Positions 1-7,364 are shown, numbered from the stretch's first letter. The stretch: 13,664 nt of DNA from Gammaproteobacteria bacterium (GCA_021151625.1 JAGKWY010000101.1:1-13664), one strand, 5' to 3'. The notes: a model not told the origin generated them from the sequence alone. Program-made: numbers and translations.

Positions 1-20
1 TTATACGCGCCTCGCATTTA

Positions 21-96
21 GGGTCGTTAGCTCAGTCGGTAGAGCAGTTGGCTTTTAACCAATTGGTCGCTGGTTCGAATCCAGCACGACCCACCA
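21..96 (+). tRNA. tRNA-Lys (anticodon TTT), first copy
   Basis: A full 76-nt cloverleaf with the CCA end encoded. The acceptor stem GGGTCGT (21-27) pairs with ACGACCC (86-92), with A93 as discriminator and CCA at 94-96. The anticodon stem is GTTGG/CCAAT around the loop CTTTTAA (52-58), so the anticodon is TTT at 54-56. The T arm carries GGTTCGAATCC. The sequence closely matches known enterobacterial and pseudomonad tRNA-Lys. It lies 46 nt ahead of an identical second copy and is probably co-transcribed with it. A possible -10 (TATACG, 2-7) sits just upstream, but its -35 would lie outside the window, so further tRNAs upstream cannot be excluded. Confidence 0.97.
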
Positions 97-142
97 CTTC
101 AACAAAGCGTGCTTTAGAAAGTGTATTTGCGAACCTTATTCA

Positions 143-218
143 GGGTCGTTAGCTCAGTCGGTAGAGCAGTTGGCTTTTAACCAATTGGTCGCTGGTTCGA
201 ATCCAGCACGACCCACCA
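143..218 (+). tRNA. tRNA-Lys (anticodon TTT), second identical copy
   Basis: Base for base the same as the tRNA at 21-96, including the acceptor stem, the TTT anticodon (176-178) and the encoded CCA (216-218). The 46-nt spacer (97-142) shows no obvious promoter, so both copies are probably processed from one transcript ending at the hairpin at 261-288. The exact identity points to recent duplication or ongoing gene conversion. Confidence 0.97.
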
Positions 219-260
219 TATTCGGCAGTGCAACTCAATCAAGTTGTAGCTCCAGCGGAA

Positions 261-288
261 AAGGGCACTTTATCAAGTGCCCTTTTTT
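261..288 (+). terminator. Rho-independent terminator of the tRNA-Lys pair
   Basis: A perfect 10-bp stem AAGGGCACTT / AAGTGCCCTT (261-270 with 275-284) with loop TATC, running directly into TTTT. It lies 42 nt after the second tRNA and ahead of nadA, so it should end the tRNA transcript and make nadA depend on its own promoter. Confidence 0.9.
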
Positions 289-447
289 ATTGGCCGCACA
301 TAATTGCTTGCTGGTGATCCTGTTGTTGGGTGTTGTTACAAGCTGTCATGCCGGCGCTGTGGGTGTGATAAAATTGCGCACAAATTAACTCGTCCGCACT
401 TCGGGTAAAAATCCTGTTGCTGATGCGTCTTTCTCTGAGGCGATTTC

Positions 448-1503
448 ATGTCTGAATTTATTAATTTGGCTGCGCGCGATTCAGCAGCGCAGGATCTGGT
501 TAAGCAACACCTTGCGCGCGCCTGGAGTGCGCCCCAGTACACTCCTGAACAGGAAGCGGAATACAAGGGCCGAATTAAGTCCTTGCTCAAGCAGCACAAT
601 GCTGTGCTGGTTGCTCACTATTACACCGATCCATTGATTCAGGCCTTGGCGGAAGAGACAGGCGGCTGCGTATCCGATTCCCTTGAAATGGCCCGTTTTG
701 GTAAAAATCACTCCGCCGACACACTGATTGTGGCAGGCGTTAAGTTTATGGGTGAGACTGCCAAAATCCTCACTCCGGAAAAGCGGGTGCTAATGCCAAC
801 TCTCGAGGCAACTTGCTCGCTGGATTTGGGTTGTCCAATCGATGAATTTTCCGCATTTTGCGACCAACACCCGGACCGCACCGTTGTGGTGTATGCCAAT
901 ACTTCTGCTGCGGTAAAAGCGCGTGCTGATTGGGTGGTGACCTCCAGTATTGCGCTGGATGTGGTGGATTATCTGGATCGCCAGGGCAAGAAAATTCTCT
1001 GGGCGCCAGATAAGCACTTAGGTGCTTATGTGCAGCAAAAAACCGGTGCTGATGTGTTGTTGTGGGATGGCGTCTGTATTGTCCATGAGGAGTTCAAAGC
1101 CAAGGGCGTTGAAGATCTGAAGTTACTGTACCCCGATGCTGCTGTGCTGGTGCATCCTGAGTCACCCAAGGCAGTTGTTGAGTTGGCTGATGTTGTAGGT
1201 TCCACCTCGCAATTGATCAAGGCGGCAGGAACATTGCCAAACCGCGAGTTTATCGTGGCGACTGATCAGGGTATCTTCTACAAGATGCAGCAGGTGAATC
1301 CGGATAAAATCTTTCACATTGCGCCCACGGCAGGCAGTGGTGCTACCTGTCGCTCTTGTGCCAATTGTCCCTGGATGGCGATGAATGTGCTGGATAATCT
1401 GGCATCAGTATTTGACCGCAGTGATAACGAAATTCATGTCGATCCGGCTTTGGGCAAGCAAGCAATGATTCCCTTGCAGCGCATGCTCGATTTCAAAAAA
1501 TAA
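448..1503 (+). CDS. nadA: Quinolinate synthase NadA
   Basis: Cytosolic [4Fe-4S] enzyme that condenses iminoaspartate with dihydroxyacetone phosphate to quinolinate, the second step of de novo NAD synthesis. It has 351 residues, against about 347 for E. coli NadA. The three family cluster ligands are present as C123 (in EATCSLDLGCP), C210 (WDGVC) and C307 (CRSCANCP); their spacings of 87 and 97 residues match those of the E. coli ligands. HYYTDP (residues 57-62) and MGETAKIL (101-108) are further family motifs. The start is supported by TGAGG (436-440) 7 nt before the ATG. It stands alone between the tRNA terminator and dapA; no nadB or nadC is nearby. Confidence 0.97.
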   Translation: MSEFINLAARDSAAQDLVKQHLARAWSAPQYTPEQEAEYKGRIKSLLKQHNAVLVAHYYTDPLIQALAEETGGCVSDSLEMARFGKNHSADTLIVAGVKFMGETAKILTPEKRVLMPTLEATCSLDLGCPIDEFSAFCDQHPDRTVVVYANTSAAVKARADWVVTSSIALDVVDYLDRQGKKILWAPDKHLGAYVQQKTGADVLLWDGVCIVHEEFKAKGVEDLKLLYPDAAVLVHPESPKAVVELADVVGSTSQLIKAAGTLPNREFIVATDQGIFYKMQQVNPDKIFHIAPTAGSGATCRSCANCPWMAMNVLDNLASVFDRSDNEIHVDPALGKQAMIPLQRMLDFKK

Positions 1504-1623
1504 CTATTCGTGCATTCCAACCGGGTTTTGCTTGTTTCGCGCAGGCCCACTCAGTACCATTGCGCGTCTTAATTAACTGATTAACCCACTTTTTAGTATT
1601 GCTAGCCACTGTTGTTAGCTAAT

Positions 1624-1633
1624 GGAGCGCTCC
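1624..1633. promoter_or_regulatory. Palindrome covering the dapA ribosome binding site
   Basis: GGAGCGCTCC is a perfect 10-bp palindrome, and its left half holds the only Shine-Dalgarno sequence (GGAG) for the dapA ATG at 1635. It may be chance. It could also allow RNA pairing in trans or protein binding that limits dapA translation. A poor -10-like TAGTAT lies at 1594-1599. Confidence 0.35.
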
Positions 1634-1634
1634 G

Positions 1635-2507
1635 ATGATTCAAGGCAGTATGGTTGCCCTGGTTACCCCGATGCATGCAGACAACTCCCTCGATTGGGCC
1701 GCACTGCATAAATTGGTGGACTGGCATCTGGAGCAAGGCACCCATGCAATTGTTGCGGTGGGCACTACAGGTGAGTCTGCAACCCTGAATGTCGATGAGC
1801 ATTTGGCTGTTATCAAAAAAGTAGTGGATCAAGTGAATGGCCGTATTCCGGTGATTGCCGGTACTGGCGCTAACTCCACCTCTGAAGCAGTTGAACTGAC
1901 GCAAGCGGCTAAAGATGTAGGTGCAGATGCCTGTTTGTTGGTAACTCCCTATTACAACAAGCCGACTCAGGAAGGTCTGGTGTTGCACCATACCCACATT
2001 GCGCGCGCCGTAGCTATTCCTCAAATCCTCTATAACGTACCTGGCCGCACCGGTGTGGATATGAAACCGGAAACGGCGCTGCGCCTTGCTTCAGTGCCCA
2101 ATATCATTGGTATTAAAGAAGCCACTGGTGATCTTGATCGCGCCAAAATACTGATTGATCAAGCGCCCAAAGACTTTGCCATCATTTCTGGTGATGATGC
2201 GACTGCCGTTGATTTAATTCTTTTAGGTGGCAAAGGGGATATTTCTGTCACGGCGAATGTCGTACCTGCGGCCATTGCACGTATGTGCGAATTGGCACTG
2301 GCGGGCAAGACTGAAGAAGCGCGAGCAATCAATGAGCGCTTGCTGCCTTTGCATACTGCCATGTTTGTGGAGTCCAACCCGATTCCAGTGAAGTGGGCCG
2401 TTGAGCAATTGGGCCTGATCCAGTCGGGCATTCGCCTGCCGCTGACGCGTTTGTCAGAGCAGTATCACCAACAGGTTAAAACAGCCATGCAGGTTGCCGG
2501 GGTATAG
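1635..2507 (+). CDS. dapA: 4-hydroxy-tetrahydrodipicolinate synthase DapA
   Basis: Condenses pyruvate with aspartate semialdehyde, the first committed step of the diaminopimelate/lysine pathway, supplying lysine and peptidoglycan. It has 290 residues, close to the 292 of E. coli. The class I aldolase TIM-barrel residues are at the expected positions: T44-T45 in GTTGES, Y107 in TPYYNKP, Y133 and R138 in YNVPGRT, and the Schiff-base lysine K161 in GIKEATGD. GGAG lies 7 nt before the ATG. It heads a run of genes on the same strand with bamC (32 nt later), an MBL hydrolase and purC. The dapA-bamC pairing is also found in E. coli. Confidence 0.98.
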   Translation: MIQGSMVALVTPMHADNSLDWAALHKLVDWHLEQGTHAIVAVGTTGESATLNVDEHLAVIKKVVDQVNGRIPVIAGTGANSTSEAVELTQAAKDVGADACLLVTPYYNKPTQEGLVLHHTHIARAVAIPQILYNVPGRTGVDMKPETALRLASVPNIIGIKEATGDLDRAKILIDQAPKDFAIISGDDATAVDLILLGGKGDISVTANVVPAAIARMCELALAGKTEEARAINERLLPLHTAMFVESNPIPVKWAVEQLGLIQSGIRLPLTRLSEQYHQQVKTAMQVAGV

Positions 2508-2539
2508 CGGCTTCACTGCTGCTGTCGATGAGATGATTC

Positions 2540-3748
2540 ATGAGTCCTATTAAAACAATGGCAATAACAACCAGTAGATTTCATTTATCCCGCCCTTTGA
2601 TGTTGTTGTGCATTATGGGTTTGGGTTTTTCGCTTTCAGGTTGCGGGATGTTTTTTGGTAAAGACGGCGTCTTTCGCAGTCGTGAAGCCGACTACCAAAA
2701 AGCCGATAATATTCCCCCGTTGGTTTTGCCTGCGGGTAAAAAATCGGAAAGCATGGGGGAGTTGTATCCCATTCCTCCAATTACTGCAGCAGATTTTGGC
2801 TACGACCCGGATGCTGATTACGAAGTGCCGCGCCCCATGCCCCTGTCGGCCAACCTGGAACAGGAAAATGTAAAAATTCAGCGTGTTGGTGGCGAGAGCT
2901 GGATTTTAATCAATGCAGCCCCCGGAGAAGTTTGGCCGCGTATTCGCAACTTCCTCAATATGAATACCCTGGCGGTGAGTAAAGCGGATATTGGCAAGGG
3001 TATTATCGAAACTAGCTGGCTGCAGTTTAAAACTGATTTAACGACCTATGATCGCTATCGCATGCAGATTGATCAGGGGGTACAACCGGAAACCACCGAA
3101 ATCCATATCACTCATATGAGTGTTCCCACGTCAGAAAAACCCACGCCAGATATGTCCTGGCCGCGTCGCTCGGTAAATGCTGAACGCGAAAAATGGTTGC
3201 TCGATGAACTCGCAGCTACCTTGGCGAGCGAAGCTGATGGCGTTGGCACCTCCTTGCTGGCTCAGGATATTGGTGGCTCAGTAAAAGCGAATTTGAGCAT
3301 GCTTGCAGGCGAACCGTTGATGACGATCAAACTGGATCGCGTGCGTACTCTGGCAACGCTCAGTTATGCGGCCAAAAAAGACGGTTTCACTACTTACGAT
3401 GTTAATGGTGATGCAGGTCTTTACTACGTTGAGTACCTGGATCCGGAAGAAAATAAGCCGGGTTGGTTAAAGCGATTGTTACACATTGGTTTGAACCCAA
3501 AACCGCCAACCAGCCCTTATACACTTGAGCAATTGCAAGGCAATCTGCCAGTGGGTGATGCCTTTGAAAAGGCTACACGCTCGGATCGCGATGAAGAAAA
3601 GGTTAATCCGGATGCGCCTGGTTATTTGATTGTAGTGACTGGCACAGAAGAGAATTTCGTGGTGCGTGTGCGCGACCCTTATGGTAAGCGATTAACACCC
3701 CATGAGGCGCGTGAGCTGTTAACTGTATTGCGTAAAAACCTGATCTAA
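2540..3748 (+). CDS. bamC: Outer membrane assembly lipoprotein BamC (NlpB)
   Basis: Accessory lipoprotein of the BAM complex that inserts beta-barrel proteins into the outer membrane. A basic N-terminus, a hydrophobic stretch (about residues 19-33) and the lipobox LSGC give lipidation at C35; G36 at +2 fits outer-membrane sorting. After a proline-rich, poorly structured segment (about 48-115), two helix-grip domains are expected at about 115-230 and 235-400. At 402 residues it is longer than E. coli BamC (344). The identification rests on the lipoprotein start, the dapA neighbourhood and sequence such as GVGTSLLAQDIGG and the C-terminal FVVRVRDPYGKRL. GATGAG (2528-2533) serves the ATG at 2540. 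Its stop overlaps the next start as TAATG, which suggests translational coupling. Confidence 0.88.
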   Translation: MSPIKTMAITTSRFHLSRPLMLLCIMGLGFSLSGCGMFFGKDGVFRSREADYQKADNIPPLVLPAGKKSESMGELYPIPPITAADFGYDPDADYEVPRPMPLSANLEQENVKIQRVGGESWILINAAPGEVWPRIRNFLNMNTLAVSKADIGKGIIETSWLQFKTDLTTYDRYRMQIDQGVQPETTEIHITHMSVPTSEKPTPDMSWPRRSVNAEREKWLLDELAATLASEADGVGTSLLAQDIGGSVKANLSMLAGEPLMTIKLDRVRTLATLSYAAKKDGFTTYDVNGDAGLYYVEYLDPEENKPGWLKRLLHIGLNPKPPTSPYTLEQLQGNLPVGDAFEKATRSDRDEEKVNPDAPGYLIVVTGTEENFVVRVRDPYGKRLTPHEARELLTVLRKNLI

Positions 3749-4518
3749 TGACCGCTGCACTGCGCTTTGCTTCACTGGGAAGTGGTAGTCGGGGTAACTC
3801 GACACTGGTGGAGTGGGGCGCGGGGACCCTGTTAATTGATTGCGGGTTTAGTGTTAAGGAAACTAATCAGCGGTTGGAGCGGCTAGGTAAACGCGCAGAA
3901 GATTTGACGGCTATAGTGGTTACCCATGAGCATGCCGATCATATTAAAGGGGTTGCCCCTTTGGCGCGCCGCTATGATCTGCCTGTCTACATGACACCGG
4001 GCACTTTTCAAAGTCGCGATCTGGGGGAGTTGCCGGATCTGCGCCTGATAGAAGGATATGCCCCCTTTGAACTGGATCAACTTAAAATTACGCCTGTGGC
4101 GGTTCCCCATGATGCGCGGGAACCGGCGCAGTTTATTTTTGAGTGTGCCGGGACCAGGTTGGGGATATTGACTGATTTGGGCAGTATTACTGCTCATGTC
4201 GAAGAGCATTATCAGGATCTTGATGCCATGGTGCTGGAAGCCAACCATGATCCTTTTATGTTGGCATCAGGCTCCTATCCTGCATCACTCAAGCAGCGGG
4301 TAGGTGGCTTGTGGGGGCATTTGAGTAACCAGCAGGCAGCGGGGTTTTTACAGCGGTTGAACTGCGCACGGTTGCAACATTTGGTAGTGGCTCACATCAG
4401 CCAACAAAATAATTCGCTGGAGCTAGCCCAGGCTGCTCTTGCACCTGTTACGGCAGAGGTTAAGCAAATCACTTATGCCTGCCAGAATCAGGGGTTCGAC
4501 TGGTTATCGGTTTTTTAA
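3748..4518 (+). CDS. MBL-fold metallo-hydrolase, YycJ-like
   Basis: A cytosolic metallo-beta-lactamase-fold hydrolase of 256 residues with no signal peptide. The metal-binding set is visible: H60-x-H62-x-D64-H65 in THEHADH, D143 (LTDLG), H191 (WGHLS), and H121 and H216 as further candidates. The N-terminal LGSGSRGNSTLV is typical of the YycJ/WalJ branch, whose members are proposed nucleases or phosphodiesterases. The substrate cannot be told from the sequence. Its ATG shares one base with the bamC stop (TAATG), so it is probably coupled to bamC. The same dapA-bamC-MBL-purC order is known to me from pseudomonads. The family is clear; the function is open. Confidence 0.88.
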   Translation: MTAALRFASLGSGSRGNSTLVEWGAGTLLIDCGFSVKETNQRLERLGKRAEDLTAIVVTHEHADHIKGVAPLARRYDLPVYMTPGTFQSRDLGELPDLRLIEGYAPFELDQLKITPVAVPHDAREPAQFIFECAGTRLGILTDLGSITAHVEEHYQDLDAMVLEANHDPFMLASGSYPASLKQRVGGLWGHLSNQQAAGFLQRLNCARLQHLVVAHISQQNNSLELAQAALAPVTAEVKQITYACQNQGFDWLSVF

Positions 4519-4550
4519 TTTTTACTTTTACAGACATAGCAGGCCATTCA

Positions 4551-5261
4551 ATGGAAAAGCGCGAACAACTTTACGCTGGCAAAGCCAAATCCATCTACAG
4601 AACTGATGATCCTGATCAGGTGATCATGTTGTTCCGCAACGATACCTCCGCGTTTGATGGCAAGCGCGTAGAGCAGTTGGATCGCAAAGGCATGGTGAAC
4701 AACAAGTTCAATGCCTTCATTATGACCAAGTTGCAAGAAGCGGGAATTCCCACGCATTTTGTAAAACAACTGTCTGATACCGAATCCTTGGTAAAAACCA
4801 TGAAAATGATCCCGGTGGAGTGCGTTGTGCGCAATCTGGCCGCTGGCTCATTAGTGCGTCGTTTGGGAGTTCAGGAAGGTTTGGAGTTAAACCCGCCGAC
4901 CTTTGAGTTGTTCCTGAAAAATGATGCATTGGGCGATCCAATGATTAACGAATACCACGTGCAGTCATTTGGCTGGGCAACGCCGGAACAAATGGCGCGC
5001 ATGAAAGAATTGACCTTCAAGATCAATGCGGTACTGAAAGACTTGTTTGCTGCAGGCAATATGCTGTTGGTGGATTTCAAAGTGGAATTCGGCATTCACA
5101 AGGGCGAAGTGATTCTTGGCGACGAGTTCTCACCAGACGGTTGCCGTTTGTGGGATAAAGATACCCGCGAAAAACTGGATAAGGATCGTTTCCGTCAAAA
5201 TCTGGGTAATGTTGTTGAATCTTACGAGTTGGTTGGCCAACGCTTGGGCTTAACCTTCTAA
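4551..5261 (+). CDS. purC: Phosphoribosylaminoimidazole-succinocarboxamide synthase PurC
   Basis: SAICAR synthetase, which joins CAIR and aspartate with ATP in de novo purine synthesis. It has 236 residues, essentially the E. coli length (237). Family motifs in order: YAGKAKSIY (8-16, ATP-binding glycine loop), DTSAFDGK (31-38), VVRNLAAGS (92-100), VDFKVEFG (174-181) and LGDEFSPDGCRLWD (189-202). It starts 32 nt after the MBL gene with a weak AGCAGG site and ends at a strong terminator, so it is probably the last gene of the dapA operon. Confidence 0.98.
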   Translation: MEKREQLYAGKAKSIYRTDDPDQVIMLFRNDTSAFDGKRVEQLDRKGMVNNKFNAFIMTKLQEAGIPTHFVKQLSDTESLVKTMKMIPVECVVRNLAAGSLVRRLGVQEGLELNPPTFELFLKNDALGDPMINEYHVQSFGWATPEQMARMKELTFKINAVLKDLFAAGNMLLVDFKVEFGIHKGEVILGDEFSPDGCRLWDKDTREKLDKDRFRQNLGNVVESYELVGQRLGLTF

Positions 5262-5277
5262 AATTCAGTTTGATGGC

Positions 5278-5304
5278 AAAAAAGGGGCGTTGGCCCCTTT
5301 TTTT
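5278..5304 (+). terminator. Rho-independent terminator after purC
   Basis: AAAGGGGC (5281-5288) pairs with GCCCCTTT (5293-5300) around the loop GTTG, preceded by more A residues and followed by TTTT. It closes the dapA-purC transcript 17 nt after the purC stop. Confidence 0.9.
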
Positions 5305-5370
5305 ATAACGTTATTTTGTGTAGTTGTTTTGTATAAGAAATCGCCGCAGTGATTTTTGACGAATCCTGCC

Positions 5371-5376
5371 TATAAT
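5371..5376 (+). promoter_or_regulatory. Possible -10 element for the PilZ gene
   Basis: A consensus TATAAT, 51 nt before the GTG start at 5428 and after the purC terminator. No good -35 is found at a 16-18 bp spacing; a TTGACG upstream (5356-5361) is only 9 bp away. The assignment rests on the -10 alone. Confidence 0.4.
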
Positions 5377-5427
5377 CAAACAATAATTTGGTCCTGGCCT
5401 TGGGCCTACCACTGGTGGAGAACTAAA

Positions 5428-5703
5428 GTGAACGAACGCCGTTTATTTGAACGTACATCAACCTCAGTACGTGTGGAAATGTCTCATCCGAGTTTTGGAA
5501 CTATCGTTGGCTTTGCCAGGGATATTTCCGATGGCGGTGCTCAGGTGCAAATTGAAAACCAGGTGTGCCCACCCGTGGGTACAGAAGTCATGGTGAAGTT
5601 TAAAAAAGCAGTTGGGGCAATTAATGCCGAGCCGGTACGTATGCGCGTGGTGCATCAATTGCGCAACACTATAGGTTTGATGTTTGTGCGCGGTGCGGTC
5701 TAG
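5428..5703 (+). CDS. Small single-domain PilZ protein
   Basis: Predicted cytosolic c-di-GMP-binding protein of 91 residues, essentially one PilZ domain. The start VNERRLFER carries the arginine-rich RxxxR-type motif, followed by DISDGG (matching the D/NxSxxG motif), and it ends with the beta strand TIGLMFV. Both c-di-GMP contact motifs appear intact. The GTG at 5428 is chosen because GGAG (5417-5420) lies 7 nt ahead and because the stretch upstream in frame contains a TATAAT and has no ribosome site. The partner is unknown; such small PilZ proteins act as adaptors for motility, pili or secretion. It sits alone between a terminator and a convergent gene. Confidence 0.85.
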   Translation: MNERRLFERTSTSVRVEMSHPSFGTIVGFARDISDGGAQVQIENQVCPPVGTEVMVKFKKAVGAINAEPVRMRVVHQLRNTIGLMFVRGAV

Positions 5704-5710
5704 ATTTTCT

Positions 5711-5730
5711 GCGCCCCGATTGCGGGGCGC
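5711..5730. terminator. GC-rich hairpin between convergent genes
   Basis: GCGCCCCG (5711-5718) and CGGGGCGC (5723-5730) form a perfect 8-bp stem with loop ATTG, 7 nt after the PilZ stop and 27 bp from the end of the reverse-strand lipoprotein gene. Neither strand has a U-tract after it. It may be a weak bidirectional terminator or an RNA 3'-end stabiliser. Confidence 0.5.
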
Positions 5731-5757
5731 GGCTCCTTCCCAAAAAATCCCTTCTCG

Positions 5758-6282
5758 TTACGATTTATTGCACTGCTCGGGAAATTTCAACTCCGGTTTT
5801 TGGTGCTGCAGATTTTTTGCTAATTGATATAAATCTTTGCAGCTCATGCCCGCATTGCCAGTGATATCGAGCTGCTGCAAATGTAGTAAATTCAAGAGCG
5901 GGGCGGGATTTGCAATTGCATTGTTATTAATCAGCAGTACTTCCAGGCGCCCCAATTTCCCCAATGTACTTATATCGTTTATCTGGTTGGTGGCCAGATT
6001 CAGCTCGGCTAATGCAAAAAATTTATCCAGACCCGTCAATGAACTAATTCCCGCATTGCTGCAATTCAAACGTGTTAACTCATCTGCTTTGGTGATTTTT
6101 AAATCGTAAATAGTTTGTTCGACGCATGCGTGTAATTTTGCATCAGCTATCTGATAGTTGGTAAATAAGGGGGCCGGCGTATAAACAGTTTTGTCGTTAA
6201 GGCTTACGGAATAATTTTTACAGCCCGGGAATAAAGTGCTGCACGCAAGCGTTAATATCAGTAACGGAAATTGAATTTTCAT
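5758..6282 (-). CDS. Small leucine-rich-repeat lipoprotein
   Basis: A 174-residue exported protein of unknown function. Residues 1-20 look like a lipoprotein signal ending LFPG-C21; the -3 residue (F) is unusual, so lipidation at C21 is likely but not certain. A short region (22-65) is followed by about three or four 22-residue leucine-rich repeats (about 68-145), visible as LTRLNCSNAGISSL, LAELNLATNQINDIS, LEVLLINNNAIANP and LQQLDITGNAGM. Four more cysteines (53, 74, 148, 171) could form disulfides capping the repeats. AGGA lies 8 nt before the ATG. Leucine-rich repeats usually bind protein or peptide partners; the partner is not indicated. It is divergent from the OmpA-like gene. Confidence 0.8.
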   Translation of the reverse strand: MKIQFPLLILTLACSTLFPGCKNYSVSLNDKTVYTPAPLFTNYQIADAKLHACVEQTIYDLKITKADELTRLNCSNAGISSLTGLDKFFALAELNLATNQINDISTLGKLGRLEVLLINNNAIANPAPLLNLLHLQQLDITGNAGMSCKDLYQLAKNLQHQKPELKFPEQCNKS

Positions 6283-6376
6283 AGTGAGAATCCTGTTGAT
6301 GTAGGCCGGTTATTACAAGGTTAAGTGCGGCGACGATTTCTGGAAGTGTGAATTGGTGTTCACTTTAAACAGATAG

Positions 6377-6410
6377 CTGGATTGCAGCAATGCTAGAATC
6401 TGCAATTCAG
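6377..6410. repeat. Long inverted repeat in a divergent intergenic region
   Basis: CTGGATTGCAG (6377-6387) and CTGCAATTCAG (6400-6410) pair over 11 positions with one G-U, around a 12-nt spacer. There is no U-tract on either side. It lies between the divergent LRR-lipoprotein and OmpA-like genes (280 bp apart), so it may be a regulator site or a hairpin in one of the leaders. Confidence 0.55.
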
Positions 6411-6562
6411 TATTGGTTCAGTTGAATGCATCGAAAATTCACTTGTAGGGTTTACGATTCACATCGACAGTCCGTAAGCAATAATGTTCGCCATTGTGTA
6501 AAACATTTGCGCAGGATATTGGTCTGACAAAAACAACATGCATGTTCTATTGGAGGTTTACC

Positions 6563-7219
6563 ATGAAGTACCTGATTGCTCTGATTCTTTCTGTTGGCTT
6601 GATTGGTTGTACAACAACCGACCCATATACCGGTGAGCAAAAAACCAGTAAAACGGCCAAAGGCGCAGGTATAGGTGCAATTGCCGGTGCCGTATTAGGT
6701 GCCGCGACTGGCGACAATGCCAAAGACCGACGCGAGCGCGCATTAAAAGGTGCGGTATTGGGTGGTGCTGTAGGTGGCGGTGTTGGTAATTATATGGATC
6801 GCCAGGAAGCCAAATTGCGCGAAGAGCTGCAAGGTACAGGTGTGCAGGTACAGCGTGACGGTGATAACCTGACCCTGATTATGCCGGGCAATATTACCTT
6901 TGCTACTAACAGCGCTGATATTCGCTCAGACTTTTTTGATGTACTGAATTCCGTGGCTAAGGTACTGGCTGAATTTAACAAAACCTCCATCCGCGTGACT
7001 GGTCATACCGACTCGACCGGTGGCGACAAGATTAACCTGCCGTTGAGTGAGCGTCGCGCCGACAGTGTTGCCATGTATCTGCGTAGCCAGAAGGTTAGCA
7101 GTGCCCGTATCCAGTCCTACGGTTACGGTTCGCGCTACCCGGTGGCTAGTAACGACAATGCAACTGGTCGTGAGCAAAACCGTCGTGTAGAGCTGGAATT
7201 GGTTCCTAACGAACAGTAA
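6563..7219 (+). CDS. Glycine-zipper / OmpA-family lipoprotein (YiaD-like)
   Basis: Outer-membrane lipoprotein expected to tie the envelope to peptidoglycan, 218 residues. The signal peptide ends at the lipobox LIGC (C16). A glycine-zipper segment (about 33-77, with GAGIGAIAGAVLGAATG and GAVLGGAVGGGVGN) precedes a charged linker and an OmpA C-terminal domain (about 98-215). Diaminopimelate-binding residues D150 (TGHTDSTG) and R165 (LSERRA) are present, plus the family's NRRVE (206-210). Size and layout match E. coli YiaD (219 residues). The ATG at 6563 has GGAGG 6 nt ahead (6552-6556) and begins a proper signal peptide, so an in-frame extension upstream is rejected. It is a single-gene unit with its own terminator. 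Confidence 0.92.
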   Translation: MKYLIALILSVGLIGCTTTDPYTGEQKTSKTAKGAGIGAIAGAVLGAATGDNAKDRRERALKGAVLGGAVGGGVGNYMDRQEAKLREELQGTGVQVQRDGDNLTLIMPGNITFATNSADIRSDFFDVLNSVAKVLAEFNKTSIRVTGHTDSTGGDKINLPLSERRADSVAMYLRSQKVSSARIQSYGYGSRYPVASNDNATGREQNRRVELELVPNEQ

Positions 7220-7239
7220 TCGTACGTAGCTACAAAAAA

Positions 7240-7270
7240 GGCCGCCTCGGGAAACCGTGGCGGCTTTTTT
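7240..7270 (+). terminator. Rho-independent terminator after the OmpA-like gene
   Basis: GCCGCC T CGG, tetraloop GAAA, CCG T GGCGGC, then TTTTTT. Nine pairs with one T-T mismatch are capped by a GNRA loop. It lies 20 nt after the stop codon and separates this gene from the blaI-like module. Confidence 0.93.
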
Positions 7271-7302
7271 ATTTTCTGCAAATTCAACAGGTTAATTCGC
7301 TA

Positions 7303-7318
7303 TGCTAATTTTTTAGCA
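7303..7318. promoter_or_regulatory. Operator palindrome 1 upstream of the blaI-like gene
   Basis: TGCTAATTTTTTAGCA: 6-bp arms TGCTAA/TTAGCA around 4 T. It lies just upstream of the predicted -35 (7327-7332). It has the same 16-bp layout as the palindromes at 7346-7361 and 7365-7380; centres of sites 1 and 2 are 43 bp apart. BlaI/MecI repressors bind dyads of this general size, so the neighbouring repressor is the natural candidate. Confidence 0.75.
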
Positions 7319-7326
7319 GGTTTTGC

Positions 7327-7354
7327 TTGACTGGATATTTTAAGGTGCTAATTT
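7327..7354 (+). promoter_or_regulatory. Predicted promoter of the blaI-like module
   Basis: A -35 TTGACT (7327-7332) and a -10 TAATTT (7349-7354) are separated by 16 bp. The -10 lies inside palindrome 2, so a bound repressor would block RNA polymerase. The -35 is good and the -10 only fair. Confidence 0.5.
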
Positions 7355-7361
7355 ATTAGCA
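7346..7361. promoter_or_regulatory. Operator palindrome 2, over the predicted -10
   Basis: TGCTAATTTATTAGCA: arms TGCTAA/TTAGCA with a 4-bp centre. It covers the predicted -10. Its centre is 19 bp from that of palindrome 3, about two helical turns, which would allow dimers on the same face of the DNA. Confidence 0.8.
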
Positions 7362-7364
7362 TGA

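Noticed and set aside
170..599. Open frames through the second tRNA and the nadA upstream region
   Set aside because: They run through the tRNA and its terminator or antisense to the start of nadA, with no homology signal.
5356..5427. N-terminal extension of the PilZ protein from a TTG start
   Set aside because: It has no ribosome site, contains a TATAAT-like promoter element, and the extra residues do not resemble PilZ sequence. The GTG at 5428 has GGAG at the right distance.
6494..6562. Upstream in-frame start for the OmpA-like lipoprotein
   Set aside because: The extension would bury the lipoprotein signal peptide; the ATG at 6563 has GGAGG 6 nt ahead and starts a normal signal sequence.
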